64,000 nucleotides of DNA from Nemertoderma westbladi (Eukaryota; Xenacoelomorpha; Nemertodermatida; Nemertodermatidae): the NCBI GenBank assembly GCA_032718475.1, contig JAUCBJ010007594.1:62001-126000 (forward strand), read 5' to 3'. Made by a program: the position numbers and the translations under genes. Under the pieces are notes generated by a model that saw nothing but the letters and a program-made list of their open reading frames with translations, had not been told where the DNA came from and did no database searches. How positions within the stretch are numbered: the stretch's first letter is position 1; every line of letters begins with the position of its first letter. Shown one piece after another: positions 34,850-46,204 of this stretch.

Positions 34850-35618
34850 TTAACCCTATTAGTACCGGGCTATAAAATACTGTACAAATACTGGGGGGGG
34901 GGGGGGGGTCATATTGACCCCCCCTCTAAAATCTACAAATTTTTACGAAAACGTCTGATTTTTTGTTTGTACGTAGGTATCACTAGTCTGGATCCGACCA
35001 AAAAAAAAAATTTTGAAAAAATGTACTGAGGTGGTTATATTGCAGCTCCAAAATTACAAGAAGTGCACAATTTTCACAAAATTTTAAAGTTATATTTTTC
35101 GGCTAATTGTTTTTCAATACAGGTTTTCTGGGCCGCAAAATACATTGGAAAATGTTTAAAAATGATATGATTACTATAAATGGCTGTTTAGTCCTCTCTG
35201 CGTAGGAAAAAAACGAAAAAAACAAGTAACCAGCACTTTTCAGTTAGAACACAAAATCTTTATTCACTTATACAATGCTATAAATGCACATTTGCAGGTT
35301 TTCTAGGTCGCTGAATCTAATGGAATACATTTCTAATATGCCAGATTATTGCTACTTGTATTTGTCGGCGTAACTTGGCAAATTTTGGTGCTAGCACCAA
35401 ATTTCGTACCCATCACCAAAAAGTACAAGTTTGTGATGTCCAGTGCTGTTTTATTGATTCCATCGGATTCAGGACCCTGACAAACCCGTATAACTCAAGA
35501 AACAAGATGATACTAATCTACTGATCAGTTTGCTTATTTTTAAACAAATTTGTTTAAGCTTATTTTCAAAATTTCATATTGACCCCCCCCCCCCCCCCCC
35601 CGGGTTTAATAGGGTTAA
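34850..35618. mobile_element. TTAA-flanked inverted-repeat element, 761 bp
   Basis: Ends CCCTATTAGTACCGGG (34854) and CCCGGGTTTAATAGGG (ending 35614), flanked by TTAA, belong to the same family as the element 0.4 kb upstream. A 16-base G run and a 19-base C run lie close to the two ends, again G inside left and C inside right. Both elements also contain a TTTGGTGCT/AGCACCAAATTT type inverted box. Confidence 0.85.
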
Positions 35619-35677
35619 AGCCTGATCATAAATACTGGTGTCATCTGTGATATTGTAATTTAAATTTCATCCTTTAG

Positions 35678-35800
35678 ATATTAATGAATGTTCTATCGGT
35701 ACTCATAATTGCCATACTAAGGCACGCTGCACAAATACCCTTGGAGGATTCACATGTAAATGTAATGCTGGCTATTCTGGCGATGGTGTAGAATGCAACG
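35678..35800 (+). CDS. Exon: calcium-binding EGF-like domain 1
   Basis: A 123-bp exon between CATCCTTTAG and GGTAAGC, phase 1 at both ends. With the incoming base it reads x-INECS...HNC...ARCTNTLGGFTCKC...VECN, giving the six EGF cysteines. The INEC start and the C-x-N-x4-F-x-C block fit calcium-binding EGF with the Asp/Asn hydroxylation site. Such exons are classic shuffled modules of secreted or membrane proteins. It may belong to the same gene as the FTP exons 13 kb upstream, since phases are compatible, but no transcript links them here. Confidence 0.82.
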
Positions 35801-35946
35801 GTAAGCTTCTCACAATATTACAAATGTAACTTAATTCTAAAAATAATTACGATACCACTATTCTATCTATTGTTTTAATTATTTGTGATTTGTAAAATAC
35901 ATATAACATAACAAACTTTATTAAATTAATATATTTTATGCTTCAG

Positions 35947-36069
35947 ATATTAATGAATGTTCTACTGATGCTCATAATTGCGATTATAACACAACATGCA
36001 GAAATACACTTGGTGGATTCGTGTGTGATTGCAGTGATGGTTATTCTAGTGATGGTGACTCATGCAATG
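35947..36069 (+). CDS. Exon: calcium-binding EGF-like domain 2
   Basis: Again exactly 123 bp, between TTTATGCTTCAG and ATG|GTAATC, phase 1-1. It reads DINECSTDAHNC, then TTCRNTLGGFVCDC and DSCN, with six cysteines and the calcium-binding start. The first Asp codon is split across the intron, completed by the last base of the previous exon. The two exons are about 70 percent alike by eye, so they look like a tandem exon duplication. No third EGF exon is recognised downstream in the window. Confidence 0.85.
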
Positions 36070-36765
36070 GTAATCCACTCTTGTAATCATTTAATTCTAA
36101 AGAATTGAAGTTTGTGCTCACATCTAATTTAATTTATTATATATATGAATTTAATTATTTTTGATTGGTCAAATACAATTCAATGAAGTGTATTGTCCAA
36201 TACAATCGTGCCATGGTTGGAAATTCGGGCTCTAAGGGCGTGCTGCCTCATCTTGTGATAGCAACCCAGTATATGTTGTATGTAATTGGAGAGTTGATGT
36301 ACCGTCTCATTGTAACTGTATGACTATGGCAATGAATCCGGTCCTGGTTCTTCAGTGTGGACTCGACCAGCTATGCGTTGTGATGAAGGCCAGAATCGAG
36401 GGCACAGTTCATGCGATGTCCACGATTTTTTAGGTCAAGCTCTACCTTGGCCATCATGCTTCCTGTTGATGCCTGTAGCTGTAATTCTTTCAATAGCTTG
36501 AGTTGCCCTGTAGTGTTATCGAACTCTAGTTTACTGGCGCACGTGGTCACTATTTTTAATTAATGCCCATGATGGACACGTCCGCTGTGTCTGTCTGGGT
36601 CCGCTTCACAATGTAGGTAGAGTCGAGAATATATGACCAAGGCTGACCTCCACCATGTTTGTAAGCGGATTCAATTCCCTTACATTATTCACCCGAAAAT
36701 GGGACCAGTGGCATTTTACCTATATAGTTGTATGGCGTCTGATTTGAGCCAAAATACCTTAGAAT
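36070..36765. other. Downstream intron, no clear exon
   Basis: A moderately GC-rich stretch at 36190-36620 has short cysteine-containing frames but no splice-bounded exon that I can support. Confidence 0.4.
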
Positions 36766-36804
36766 TACAAATGTGTACCTTACATTTTTCATTAGCTTAT
36801 ATTT

Positions 36805-37170
36805 ATAAGCATCGCTTAAAAGTATGGTATTTTATTGCATTTGAATTTATACATCGCTTAAAAGTAAGCTATGTTTTATGAAGTTGACTTTAATAAATTG
36901 CTTAAAATTAAGGTATTTTTTACAAGTTCTCTTAAAACATCGCTTAAAATTAAGCTATGTTTTTTGTATTTGCCTTGAAAATCGCTTATAAGTAAGCTAA
37001 TTTTTTGCAATTGCCTTGAAAATCGCTTAAAAGTATGGTATTTTATTGCATTTGAAGGTATTTTTTACAAGTTCTGTTAAAACATCTCTTAAAAGTAAGG
37101 TATGTTTATGTAGTTGACTTTATTAAATCGCTTAAAATTAAGATATTTTTTACAAGTTGTGTTAAAATAT
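36805..37170. repeat. ~42-bp degenerate tandem repeat, about 8 units
   Basis: Units begin ATCGCTTAAAAGTAAGCTAT or close variants, followed by TTTT and a variable AT-rich part with TTGCATTTGAA or TTACAAGTT. Spacing is about 41-43 bp, with one longer unit near 37050. Confidence 0.85.
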
Positions 37171-37860
37171 AAGATACGAACGAGATTACCAATAATAATC
37201 TCGCCTCATAACCTACTCGGGGGGGGGGGGGGGGGGGGGGGATACAGGCCCTAAAGCCACATAGAGAGGTGAGAGGTCAAACCACCTCGGAGGGGAAACA
37301 CAGATAGTCAAGGCTAGCGGCAGGGGTTAACACTTACAGGGAGTGCCAAAGTGACAATTAGTATATAAGCCAATAGCGGGCAAGGGAGCACATGGGGAAA
37401 GATAGGAAAGCATCCATTGGGTAGCAAAAGGCCAAAGTGGAGTAGAGGTGAGGCCAATATCTATGTGTATCAATGATATAGTTATCCTGATTACTGATTT
37501 ACCGGTCAGTTCATTAATCACAGAGTTGCAGACCGGCAATAGTTTTAACCGGCATTTTATACACTGCTGTTATTATTCTGTATTGCAATTTCAATCATAT
37601 ACTGTTATACATTCTGTGCCATTATCATTGGAACATTAACATCGAGAAACACAAACTCTGTTATTTTCCCGACGGCCTTCGGCCAAAGATATCAGTTCAG
37701 CAGCCCAGCAGCAAAGTGACGCGTATAACCTAACCCGGTCGGGATCCTTGAACTCGATCCCGTCACAATGTTGGGCTATAGCTGTGGTGTGGTACCTTGC
37801 TGATGCGATGGTGCAGAATCTACAGGAAGTGCAAGGCTAGCCCAGATCACTGCCACCGAC
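37171..37860. other. Non-coding, with a 23-base G run
   Basis: The G run is at 37219-37241. A box-B-like GATCGAGTTCAAGGATCCCG occurs on the minus strand near 37740, next to CCCGGTCGGG, and suggests an old tRNA-derived SINE; it is too weak to call. Confidence 0.4.
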
Positions 37861-37867
37861 TAACATT

Positions 37868-38095
37868 TTATATATATATCTATAATCGGCCTGCTGCCAT
37901 GCAGCTGCACATTGAGATGCTATGATGGCTACACAAAAAGCTGTTTGCAATTTGCTTGCTGTGATGCAGCATGCATTAAGACTGCTGTGTCCTTTACGAG
38001 GCATCTTAAGAAAGTCATGGTCTGTCCACCTTGCCTATTATCTATTATCTCCAAACCACAAGCAACACAGGCTGGTCCTTACTCACGAATTTTTC
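37868..38095 (-). mobile_element. Diverged LINE 3' fragment
   Basis: The block from CTGCTGCCATGCAGCTGCA through TCTTAAGAAAGTCATGGTCT to GGCTGGTCCTTACTC matches, with divergence, the 3' end of the LINE copies at 40840-41070 and 43060-43290. The coding frame is lost. Confidence 0.65.
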
Positions 38096-38339
38096 ACAAT
38101 TAGTATTATTATTAGTGATGTATTATTATAAGGATTTGGTATCCTCAGTGTAATATATGATAGGGCCCATATCCGGGACTTACATATGATAAAGAGGGTA
38201 TGGTATAAGATAACATATAATACCGTAATGAGCTATATCAGCTCCCCCTAAGTATGCTACAGTGGTTATCCATCACACACAGTAAGCAGTATCTAAAAGT
38301 AATTCAAATGCAACATGACAACATTTTCTTTTTCTTTTA

Positions 38340-39350
38340 CTTAAGTTCTTAGGTACACTGAAATCTATCTGGCTTTGTAGATGTACGATCTGATCGTCGT
38401 ACTTGTGGGTTTGATGATATATGTTCTTCGTCCGATTCTTCATCACATGGTAACAATTCGGTTTGTATGGGGCATATGTGTATTCTGTTCGTCCACAATA
38501 GTCTACCAGAGGTCGATGTCGATATCTCTGTTGATTATTATTATCAACTAATATGGCTAGTCGATCCCAACGTTTCTAGTCAACATTCTGAATCATAACT
38601 GTTGTTCCATCTTTAATATCAGTTAGAGATACGGTTGACCCGATCATAATATAACTTTCTCTTTATAGCAGTGTTTAGCCAGTGTTTGTCAGCTTCTACA
38701 GCATCCTTTTAATATTCTGGTGAATATGCCTTCCAATGAGTTGGAACTATCGATCGAATGGGATGTCCAAATAATCGTTGGGCAGGCGACAATCCATCAT
38801 CATTGGGTGTTTTCTGTAATTATATGTATATGTATCCTGTGGAAAATTCAGTACCTACTGTTAACATATCCTGTTTTTGCTCAGAGGTGCTTTAATTTCT
38901 ACACTTTGGCCTCTGCGTGGCCATTTCATTGGGGATGTTTTGGGGATGATGGGGACCAACACCCCCCCCCCCCCCCCCCCATTTCTGGAAGAACTACCGC
39001 ATCTCATTGGCATTAAATGGGGATCATTGATCCGATGTTAGTAGATTGGGTACTCCCATCATTGTAAAATGCCGTTGTAGAACTCTAATAACAGGAATGC
39101 AGGTTGTGCTGTCCATTTTGTTGATGATACTATATTCAGAATATCGATCCGCATATTCTTGTCCACCAAAGAGAAAGAAATCTGCAGAGACAGATACAAA
39201 AGACCGATCGGGAATATTGTATTGTTTCATTGGTTCCTTTGTATTTGATATTTTTGACATTCCATGCATCCCGAAATAATTCTTTCAATTTCATCGGAAT
39301 AACCAGGCCAAAAAACAACTTGATAGTAACAATGTTTTGGCAAGCTGTAT
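38340..39350 (-). pseudogene. Ty3/gypsy integrase relic
   Basis: Reading leftward there is an H2C2-type zinc finger remnant in alternate frames near 39340-39240, then an integrase core with YADRYSEYSIINKMDSTTC and FTMMGVPNLLTSDQ. A stop, a 19-base C run inserted at 38962, and a C-terminal part near 38450 with RYRHRPLVDYCGRTEYTYAP follow. Multiple stops are present. It probably belongs to the same element as the RNase H and RT pieces at 39.8-40.7 kb. Confidence 0.65.
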
Positions 39351-39799
39351 TTTGATTTGATTTGGTTTGGAGAGATATGAGATATTAATTTCAAGGAAAA
39401 TTACGCGATTCCTAAATTTATACACTACCCGGTTAAAAAGTACGCATGAGATGGGATTAGTCCTATAATTGCGCCAATAAAAGATATGTTATTTTCGGTA
39501 AAATAAACTTATCATTCGAGGTTAAGACCCCTAGATGCCTTCCTATAATAAATGTATAATAAAAAACATCTTGGCAATCCCTTGGTTTAGTCCTCTGAAC
39601 ACCTTGATGACTTGAATATAATCGTTATAATATCAACTGAACAGCTGATGGGGGAATTACAATCCGATGACCTCGTAGTACAAGTCCTGAGTCTACGGAA
39701 AGCTCATGTGTAAAATTCTTAAAAGTTGATGTGTACTCAGACTATGGCCCCTTGAAATCTTTCAATATTAGGTTTATAAGTTCGCCATATCTTGGATCA

Positions 39800-40700
39800 G
39801 TTTCGGCCATCTTCTTAAATGTTGAAGAGTGAGATCAGGGATTTTCTCAATCGAATTGTCAATATCACACTGGTTCAAGTAAATATGGTCATTGACCACT
39901 GCATTAACTATCTCAGCTTCATCTTCATTATAGGGTTCTGATACTGGTGCTCGAGAAAGGGCATCTGGAATTAGGTGGGTTCTCCCTTGAATTCATAGAA
40001 CTTTGTAACTATAATCAATTAATTTGGTCCTGTAATTTGCTATTCTAGAACTTTCTATCTCTCCAATGCCATAATTATTAAAAAGAGACACCAGTGGTTT
40101 GTGATAAGTTATTACAGTAAAACATGATAGACTCGAGACGTATATATTGCATTTCTTCACTGCCCAAAATATGGCCAGTGCCTCCAATTCCTTGACAGCA
40201 TAACGAGATTCTGCATCATTGAGGAACTGAGTTCCACATTGGATAAGCTGCCAAATGTCGTTTTGTTGTTGTAGGAGAGCATATCCTAAACCTTTGAATC
40301 TTGGAGCATCTGTTATGAGCATAGTTTCTGCTTTCGGATCAAACATACCAAGAGAATGATGAAGTGAGAAGTTATTTTGTTTTCTTGAATGTAATATCAT
40401 GATCAACAACCAATAAAAATTAATTTTTGGCACATAACAACTTCTTAATGGACTAGCTGTTTGAGCAATCATAGGATTAAACACTCCAAGTTGGTTAACC
40501 AAGTCAAAAAACTTTTCAAATCTGTTCTCGTAGTGGGTGTCGGGAATTCTGCAATTGCGTCGATCTTTCTTTCATCTGCTTTGATGATAGTATTTGGTGA
40601 AATATGGTATCCCACAAAGTCAATATATAGCTTCAGAACAAAATATAGATATTTCTTGATTGATTGTAATATTATGCTTGACACACCTTTCTAAAACATT
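39800..40700 (-). pseudogene. Ty3/gypsy RT thumb and RNase H, copy A
   Basis: The frames read VGYHISPNTIIKADERKIDA, IAEFPTPTTRTDLKSFL (RT thumb and tether) and then RNase H with LITDAPRFKGLGYAL, ESRYAVKELEALAIFWAV and ITYHKPLVSLF. The last block normally reads TDHKPL; here Tyr replaces a catalytic Asp in both copies. A frame change at about 40500 and a stop at 39993 break it. A further frame to 39830 covers the tether towards integrase. Confidence 0.8.
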
Positions 40701-40809
40701 GCACAATAACATCAATAATTTGTGAATATTTTTCTCACCGATTCAAGCATTATCAACAATCTTCTGAATGTTTAATCCAGTTAGTGCGCAGTCACCACGA
40801 TAAGAGAAA

Positions 40810-42031
40810 CTATCACCAGTCGACTACTACTACTAGGATCGGCATGCTGCATTGCAGCTGCATTTTTAAGAATGCTGTGCCGGCTTGTCAACAAAATTGC
40901 ACCGCCACAACTCCCTATCACCCATGACATTTGCTAGATCATCCGCATCTTTAAGGCCAGTGTCCTTTAAGATGCATCTCAAGAAAGTCATGTGCTGTCC
41001 ACCATGCTTATTCACTCCATGAGGCTGCCAAAGTACAAGATTATGCACTGGCTGGTCCTCATGGCGAAAGCAATGTCCTGCAAAGCGGAGGCGATTTTGT
41101 TCTAGTGTCAAACTTGGGGGAACCAATGAGACACCTCCAATGTTATATAGTGTCTGGTTGGAGATGTGTGCATTGTACTTGACACAATGAACCCGGCGTA
41201 GCATTCTTGTGAATGTGCCATCCAGAGATTTGGTGTCCTCAACAGTTAGAGCCCAGCATGGACTCCCGTAGAGGAGTACTGGAACTACTGCTGCTCTAAA
41301 TAATCGGACCTTAAGTTTCCGATTAATTCTCGGTGACTTCCAAATCCTGGAAAGCCTATTCAAGGCTGCCCATGCCTTTCCCTTACGTATTCAAAGGTCC
41401 TCACCTGACTTCCGGATCCATGATCCCAGGTAACAGAAGTCGTCCACATGCTCAAGCATACCATCCTTTGAGATTATGCTCATCCGATCAGAGACTTGCT
41501 GAGGACTTTCAAAGTTAACAATCAGAATTTTGGTCTTTCTGGAGTTAATAAAAAGACCAACACTAGAAGCAACATGTTCTAATGAGCTAATGAGCCGTTG
41601 GGCTCCCTCTAATGATTCTGAGAGTACTCCTAAGTCATCAGCAAAGTCTAGATCAGTTAGGTACTTGGCAGGATTTCCTCGACTTCTGGAGCCAGTAGGT
41701 GGAGTTATCATCACCCCATCATAATTATAATGATCTAAGGACATGCGTAGAACATAGTCAACCACAATAATGAACAAGAATGGTGCAAGTGTGTCTCCTT
41801 GGAGGACGCCCCATAACACTTCAAATCTTCTGTGTCACCATCAACAGTAGACACAAATGTTGTCAAACCATCGTATACTGATCTGATTGCTGCAATAATT
41901 TCATCAGGAATCCCATATAATGAAAGTATGCTGAACATACGTGAGCGAGAGACTGAATCAAAGGCCTTGAAGAAGTCAACAAAGATAACAGCCAGATGCC
42001 TGTCTTTCTTTTTTGGATCAGTTTCGGCCAT
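40810..42031 (-). pseudogene. LINE reverse transcriptase, copy A (5' truncated by the duplication)
   Basis: This starts inside RT at a block with VIFVDFFKAFDSVSRSRM and SLYGIPDEIIAAIRSVYDG, then TDLDFADDLGVLSESLEGAQ (the FADD catalytic box), ILIVNFESPQQVSDRM, HVDDFCYLGSWI, and after a stop the C-terminal module with LKVRLFRAAVVPVLLYGSPC and LRFAGHCFRHEDQPVHNLVL. A TAG tail follows. Frame changes lie at about 41735-41820 and 41391. It keeps an RT segment that copy B has lost. Confidence 0.8.
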
Positions 42032-42930
42032 CTTCTTAAATGTTGAAGAGTGAGATCAGGGATTTTCTCAATCGAATTGTCAATATCACACTGGTTCAAG
42101 TAAATATGGTCATTGACCACTGCATTAACTATCTCAGCTTCATCTTCATTATAGGGTTCTGATACTGGTGCTCGAGAAAGGGCATCTGGAATTAGGTGGG
42201 TTCTCCCTTGAATCCATAGAACTTTGTAACTATAACCAGTTAATTTGGTTCTGTAATTTGCTATTCTAGAACTTTCTATCTCTCCAATGCCATAATTATT
42301 AAAAAGAGACACCAGTGGTTTGTGATAAGTTATTACAGTAAAACATGGTAGACTCGAGACGTATATATTGCATTTCTTCACTGCCTAAAATATGGCCAGT
42401 GCCTCCAATTCCTTGACAGCATAACAAGATTCTGCATCATTGAGGAACTGAGTTCCACATTGGATAAGCTGCCAAATGTCGTTTTGTTGTTGTAGGAGAG
42501 CATATCCTAAACCTTTGAATCTTGGAGCATCTGTTATGAGCATAGTTTCTGCTTTCGGATCAAACATACCAAGAGAAGGATGAAGTGAAAAGTTATTTTG
42601 TTTTCTTGAATGTAATATCATGATCAACAACCAATAAAAATTAATTTTTGGCACATAACAACTTCTTAATGGACTAGCTGTTTGAGCAATCATAGGATTA
42701 AACACTCCAAGTTGGTTAACCAAGTCAAAAAACTTTTCAAATCTGTTCTCGTAGTGGGTGTCGGGAATTCTGCAATTGCATCGATCTTTCTTTCATCTGC
42801 TTTGATGATAGTATTTGGTGAAATATGGTATCCCATAAAGTCAATAAATAGCTTCAGAACAAAATATCGATATTTCTTGATTGATTGTAATATTATGCTT
42901 GACACACCTTTCTAAAACATTGCACAATAA
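42018..42930 (-). pseudogene. Ty3/gypsy RT thumb and RNase H, copy B
   Basis: Near-identical to copy A; the same Asp to Tyr change is present. There is an additional stop at 42385 where copy A reads Trp (TGG to TAG on the coding strand). Copy B reads a Cys where copy A has Arg in the DAESRYA block. Both copies therefore changed independently after the duplication. Confidence 0.8.
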
Positions 42931-43029
42931 CATCAATAATTTGTGAATATTTTTCTCACCCATTCAAGCATTATCAACAATCTTCTGAATATTTAATCCA
43001 GTTAGTGCGCAGTCACCACGATAAGAGAA

Positions 43030-44187
43030 ACTATCACCAGTCGACTACTGCTACTAGGATCGGCATGCTGCATTGCAGCTGCATTTTTAAGAATGCTGTG
43101 CCGGCTTGTCAACAAAATTGCACCACCACAACTCCCTATCACCTATGACATTTGCTAGATCATCCGCATCTTTAAGGCCAGTGTCCTTTAAGATGCATCT
43201 CAAGAAAGTCATGTGCTGTCCACCATGCTTATTCACTCCATGAGGCTGCCAAAGTACAAGATTATGCACTGGCTGGTCCTCACGGCGAAAGCAATGTCCT
43301 GCAAAGCGGAGGCGATTTTGTTCTAGTGTCAAGCTTGGGGGAACCAATGAGACACCTCCAATGTTATATAGTGTCTGGTTGGAAATGTGTGCATTGTACT
43401 TGACACAATGAACCCGGCGTAGCATTCTTGTGAATGTGCCATCCAGAGATTTGGTGTCCTCAGCAGTTAGAGCCCAGCATGGACTCCCGTAGAGGAGTAC
43501 TGGAACTACCGCTGCTCTAAATAATCGGACCTTAAGTTTCCGATTAATTCTCGGTGACTTCCAAATCCTGGAAAGCCTATTCAAGGCTGCCCATGCCTTT
43601 CCCTTACGTATTCAAAGGTCCTCACCTGACTTCTGGATCCATGATCCCAGGTAACAGAAGTCGTCCACATGCTCAAGCATACCATCCTTTGAGCTTATGC
43701 TCATCCGATCAGAGACTTGCTGAGGACTTTCAAAGTTAACTATCAGAATTTTGGTATTTCTGGAGTTAATAAAAAGACCAACACTAGAAGCAGCATGTTC
43801 TAATGAGCTGAGGAGCCGTTGGGCTCCCTCTAATGATTCTGAGAGTACTCCTAAGTCATCAGCAAAGTCTAGATCAGTTAGGTACTTGGCAAGATTTCCT
43901 CGACTTCTGGAGCCAGTAGGTGGAGTTATCATCACCCCATCATCATTATAATGATCTAAGGACATGCGTAGAACATAGTCAACCACAATAATGAACAAGA
44001 ATGGTGCAAGTGTGTCTCCTTGGAGGATGCCCCATAACACTTCCAATGGTTCTGTGTCACCGTCAACAGTAGACACAAATGTTGTCGAACCATCGTATAC
44101 TGATCTGATTGCTGCAATAATTTCAATGGGAACACCATCTACTCCACTGGCACGATTGGTCTTAATGCTCTTTGCAGCAGCCTTCAC
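43030..44187 (-). pseudogene. LINE reverse transcriptase and C-terminal module, copy B
   Basis: It begins with SIKTNRASGVDGVP and jumps straight to EIIAAIRSVYDG. The RT palm part containing FVDFFKAFDS (present in copy A) is deleted, so the first catalytic Asp is lost. The rest is well kept: ILQGDTLAPFLFIIVVDYVL, DLDFADDLGVLSESLEGA, HVDDFCYLGSWIQKSGEDL, then after a stop the C-terminal module with LLYGSPCWALT and LRFAGHCFRREDQPV. The end is at about 43040 with TAG repeats. Confidence 0.82.
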
Positions 44188-45617
44188 TTCTGCAAAGGAG
44201 ATATCGCCAATGGGAATATCTGGGAGTACAGACTTTTACTTTTACTTCTATAAAGTTATCAGGCAATACCCTGTCATTATTGAGGAGCTTTTCAAAGTGG
44301 GCTTTCCAACCATTGAGGCGATCGGCTGGTGATTCAGCCTTAACCTTGGTGGTTGGTTGGCTTTTCCGCCCAGTAAGCAGATTGATCGATTTCCATGCCT
44401 GGGATGATTGCCTGCTGTCGTCAGCATCATTGATGGCATCAACCTGTTGGTTTATTAGTTCCCGTAGATTAGCAGAGTACTGCCTGTTCAGGGACCTAGA
44501 TGCAGCCTTAACTGCATTCTTGGCCGCTGTATTCTGTTTGAGTCGGGACTCTTTCTGCGCCTTATGAAGGTCATTTCGGCACTTCTGAATTTTGTTGTCA
44601 GTCCAGGGGGCCCTTTTCTTGTTTTGAGGGTATACAGGAACTGTTTCTGCAGCTGCTAACTTAACTGCTTCTGTAAAGGCAGTATAGCCCTCACAGTGAT
44701 CTGCCGCCTCAGAGGCAAGAGCCTCATACCTGTTGATCAGCTGTAGTGTGAAGCTGGATCTCACACTTGGCTGTTGCAACAGAGAGGACCAGTCATGCCG
44801 CGGCAAGGCAGATTTCGTTGTTCTGCTAGCACGCAGACTAAGTCTTACCTTGGCCACAATAAGGCGGTGATCACTGGAGAAGGGTCGAAGTGTAAATGCA
44901 ATACAGTCTTGTATAGAGCTCCTGTATATCCTACGAAACAGAATATGGTCTATCTGGGACTTGGTGACCACTGGGTCCACTATGAGTCCATAGCTTTCCA
45001 GTTTGCTTCTTGAACTGGGTTCCAGCCGAAAACAATCCATTTCCAGAGATAAAATCCTGAAGATGGACAGAATTTCGGTTAACACTATTGCTATAGACCC
45101 AGGGCGATGTAGGTGATTGATGCAGACTTGCATTAAAGTCTCCCAGGAATGTTAAGAATGCATGCTGATCCACTCCATCAGTAGCTGCTTGTAGATTGTG
45201 GTAGAAATTTTCCACCTCCTCTACAGGGGCAACACTAGTTGGAGAGTAGCACACAATCAGAACCACCTTAGGAAACTTCTTAGCCAGTCTTCCAGAACAT
45301 GAGAAGTGGCAACGGATGATGCGGTTAGAGATTTGGTCTATTTTGTCCAATGCTGCATGTGCAGTTGGATTCATCAATAGACCAATTCCACCATTGCCAC
45401 TATCATCTGCTGACGCGAGGGCGAGTCGCCAACCGCCCCCCATGTCCTTAATCAGAACCTCATCAGTCTGTCCAGTCTGCATTCGGTGCTCTTGAACACC
45501 CACTGCGCTAAGAGAAAGCTTATCTGCCAAGGCAGTCAGCTCACCTTGTCGCATTGGGGACCCGAGTGTTAGGGTGTTTACTGAGGCTAGTCTTGTGACT
45601 TGCCTCAGATTCACCAA
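44162..45617 (-). pseudogene. LINE AP-endonuclease domain and linker to RT
   Basis: The first frame (45617-44931) has an APE-type endonuclease: GVQEHRM (catalytic Glu), VVLIVCYSPTS, HAFLTFLGDFNASL (GDFN) and, after a one-base frame change at about 45000, QIDHILFRR and FSSDHRLIVAKVRL (SDH). The linker contains LAAAETVPVYPQNKKRAPW and the AWKSINLLTGRKS block that precedes RT in RTE-like elements. The endonuclease nicks target DNA for target-primed reverse transcription. A frame change at about 44200 disconnects it from RT. Confidence 0.85.
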
Positions 45618-45931
45618 TGGCTTTGTTGGTCGGGGTGGAACATGAGAGTAGCCTCCAACTCCAGAATCCCATCACAATATGGCCTTCCTGGTGACCCAGG
45701 GTTTGGGCCAGAAAGGTCATCAGGAAAGGGACTCAAAGAATTGTTGGCTGCTCTCTCTCCAGTAGGGGGTGAGACAGGCAGCCGGTCAGAAGTTAACTGA
45801 CGCCTGTGAGGCCGATTGTGTCCGGTAATTCCACTGGCCTCTAGTGGCCAGACCTCCGCATTGCTAATGTAATCCATAGTGGGGGTTGGGGGGTGCTTTT
45901 TTGCACTCTACTCCTGACCAGCCATTGGTAG
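45611..45931 (-). pseudogene. LINE N-terminal segment before the endonuclease
   Basis: An 88-codon frame starting MDYISNAEVWPLEASGI is Pro/Arg-rich and overlaps the endonuclease frame by a few bases. It may be the N-terminus of the LINE ORF in a shifted frame. The GGGGGTTGGGGGGTGC stretch beyond 45880 is probably the start of its 5' UTR. Confidence 0.5.
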
Positions 45932-46204
45932 ATCACCATCTGCCTGGTCAGGCCATATACCCCTGCAGCCAAGTATATGGGTCCTTAATCCAGGACCAAG
46001 GGCGTCCTTATCCTAGAACGAAGGGGGTCGTAGTTACAGGACCAGATTTGCCCTAGTAAGAGGGTCTATGCAGCTACAGGTGGCACCTCCTTTATGCTGC
46101 ATGGAGGTGGCAAGTTTTCTTGATCAATGACCTAGAATACCTGACCTGACCCCGAATCATGCGGCACCGAGATATGGAGGGGACCATCGCCCCCAATGAT
46201 ATAT

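Larger units (their letters stand above)
39797..44130. repeat. 2.2-kb tandem duplication of a composite (Ty3 RT/RNase H plus LINE RT)
   Basis: Sequence 39797 to about 41905 is repeated at 42018 to about 44130 with an offset of 2221-2222 bp and only a few percent differences. Matching pairs are the Ty3 pieces (40502-39993 with 42723-42000), the RT thumb pieces (40684 with 42905) and the LINE pieces (41363-40866 with 43584-43087). Both copies have the same Ty3-LINE junctions, so a composite was duplicated rather than inserted twice. Confidence 0.92.

Noticed and set aside
36190-36620. Further extracellular exon (sushi-like cysteine pattern)
   Set aside because: Cys-containing frames exist but no splice-bounded open exon and no full domain pattern could be found.
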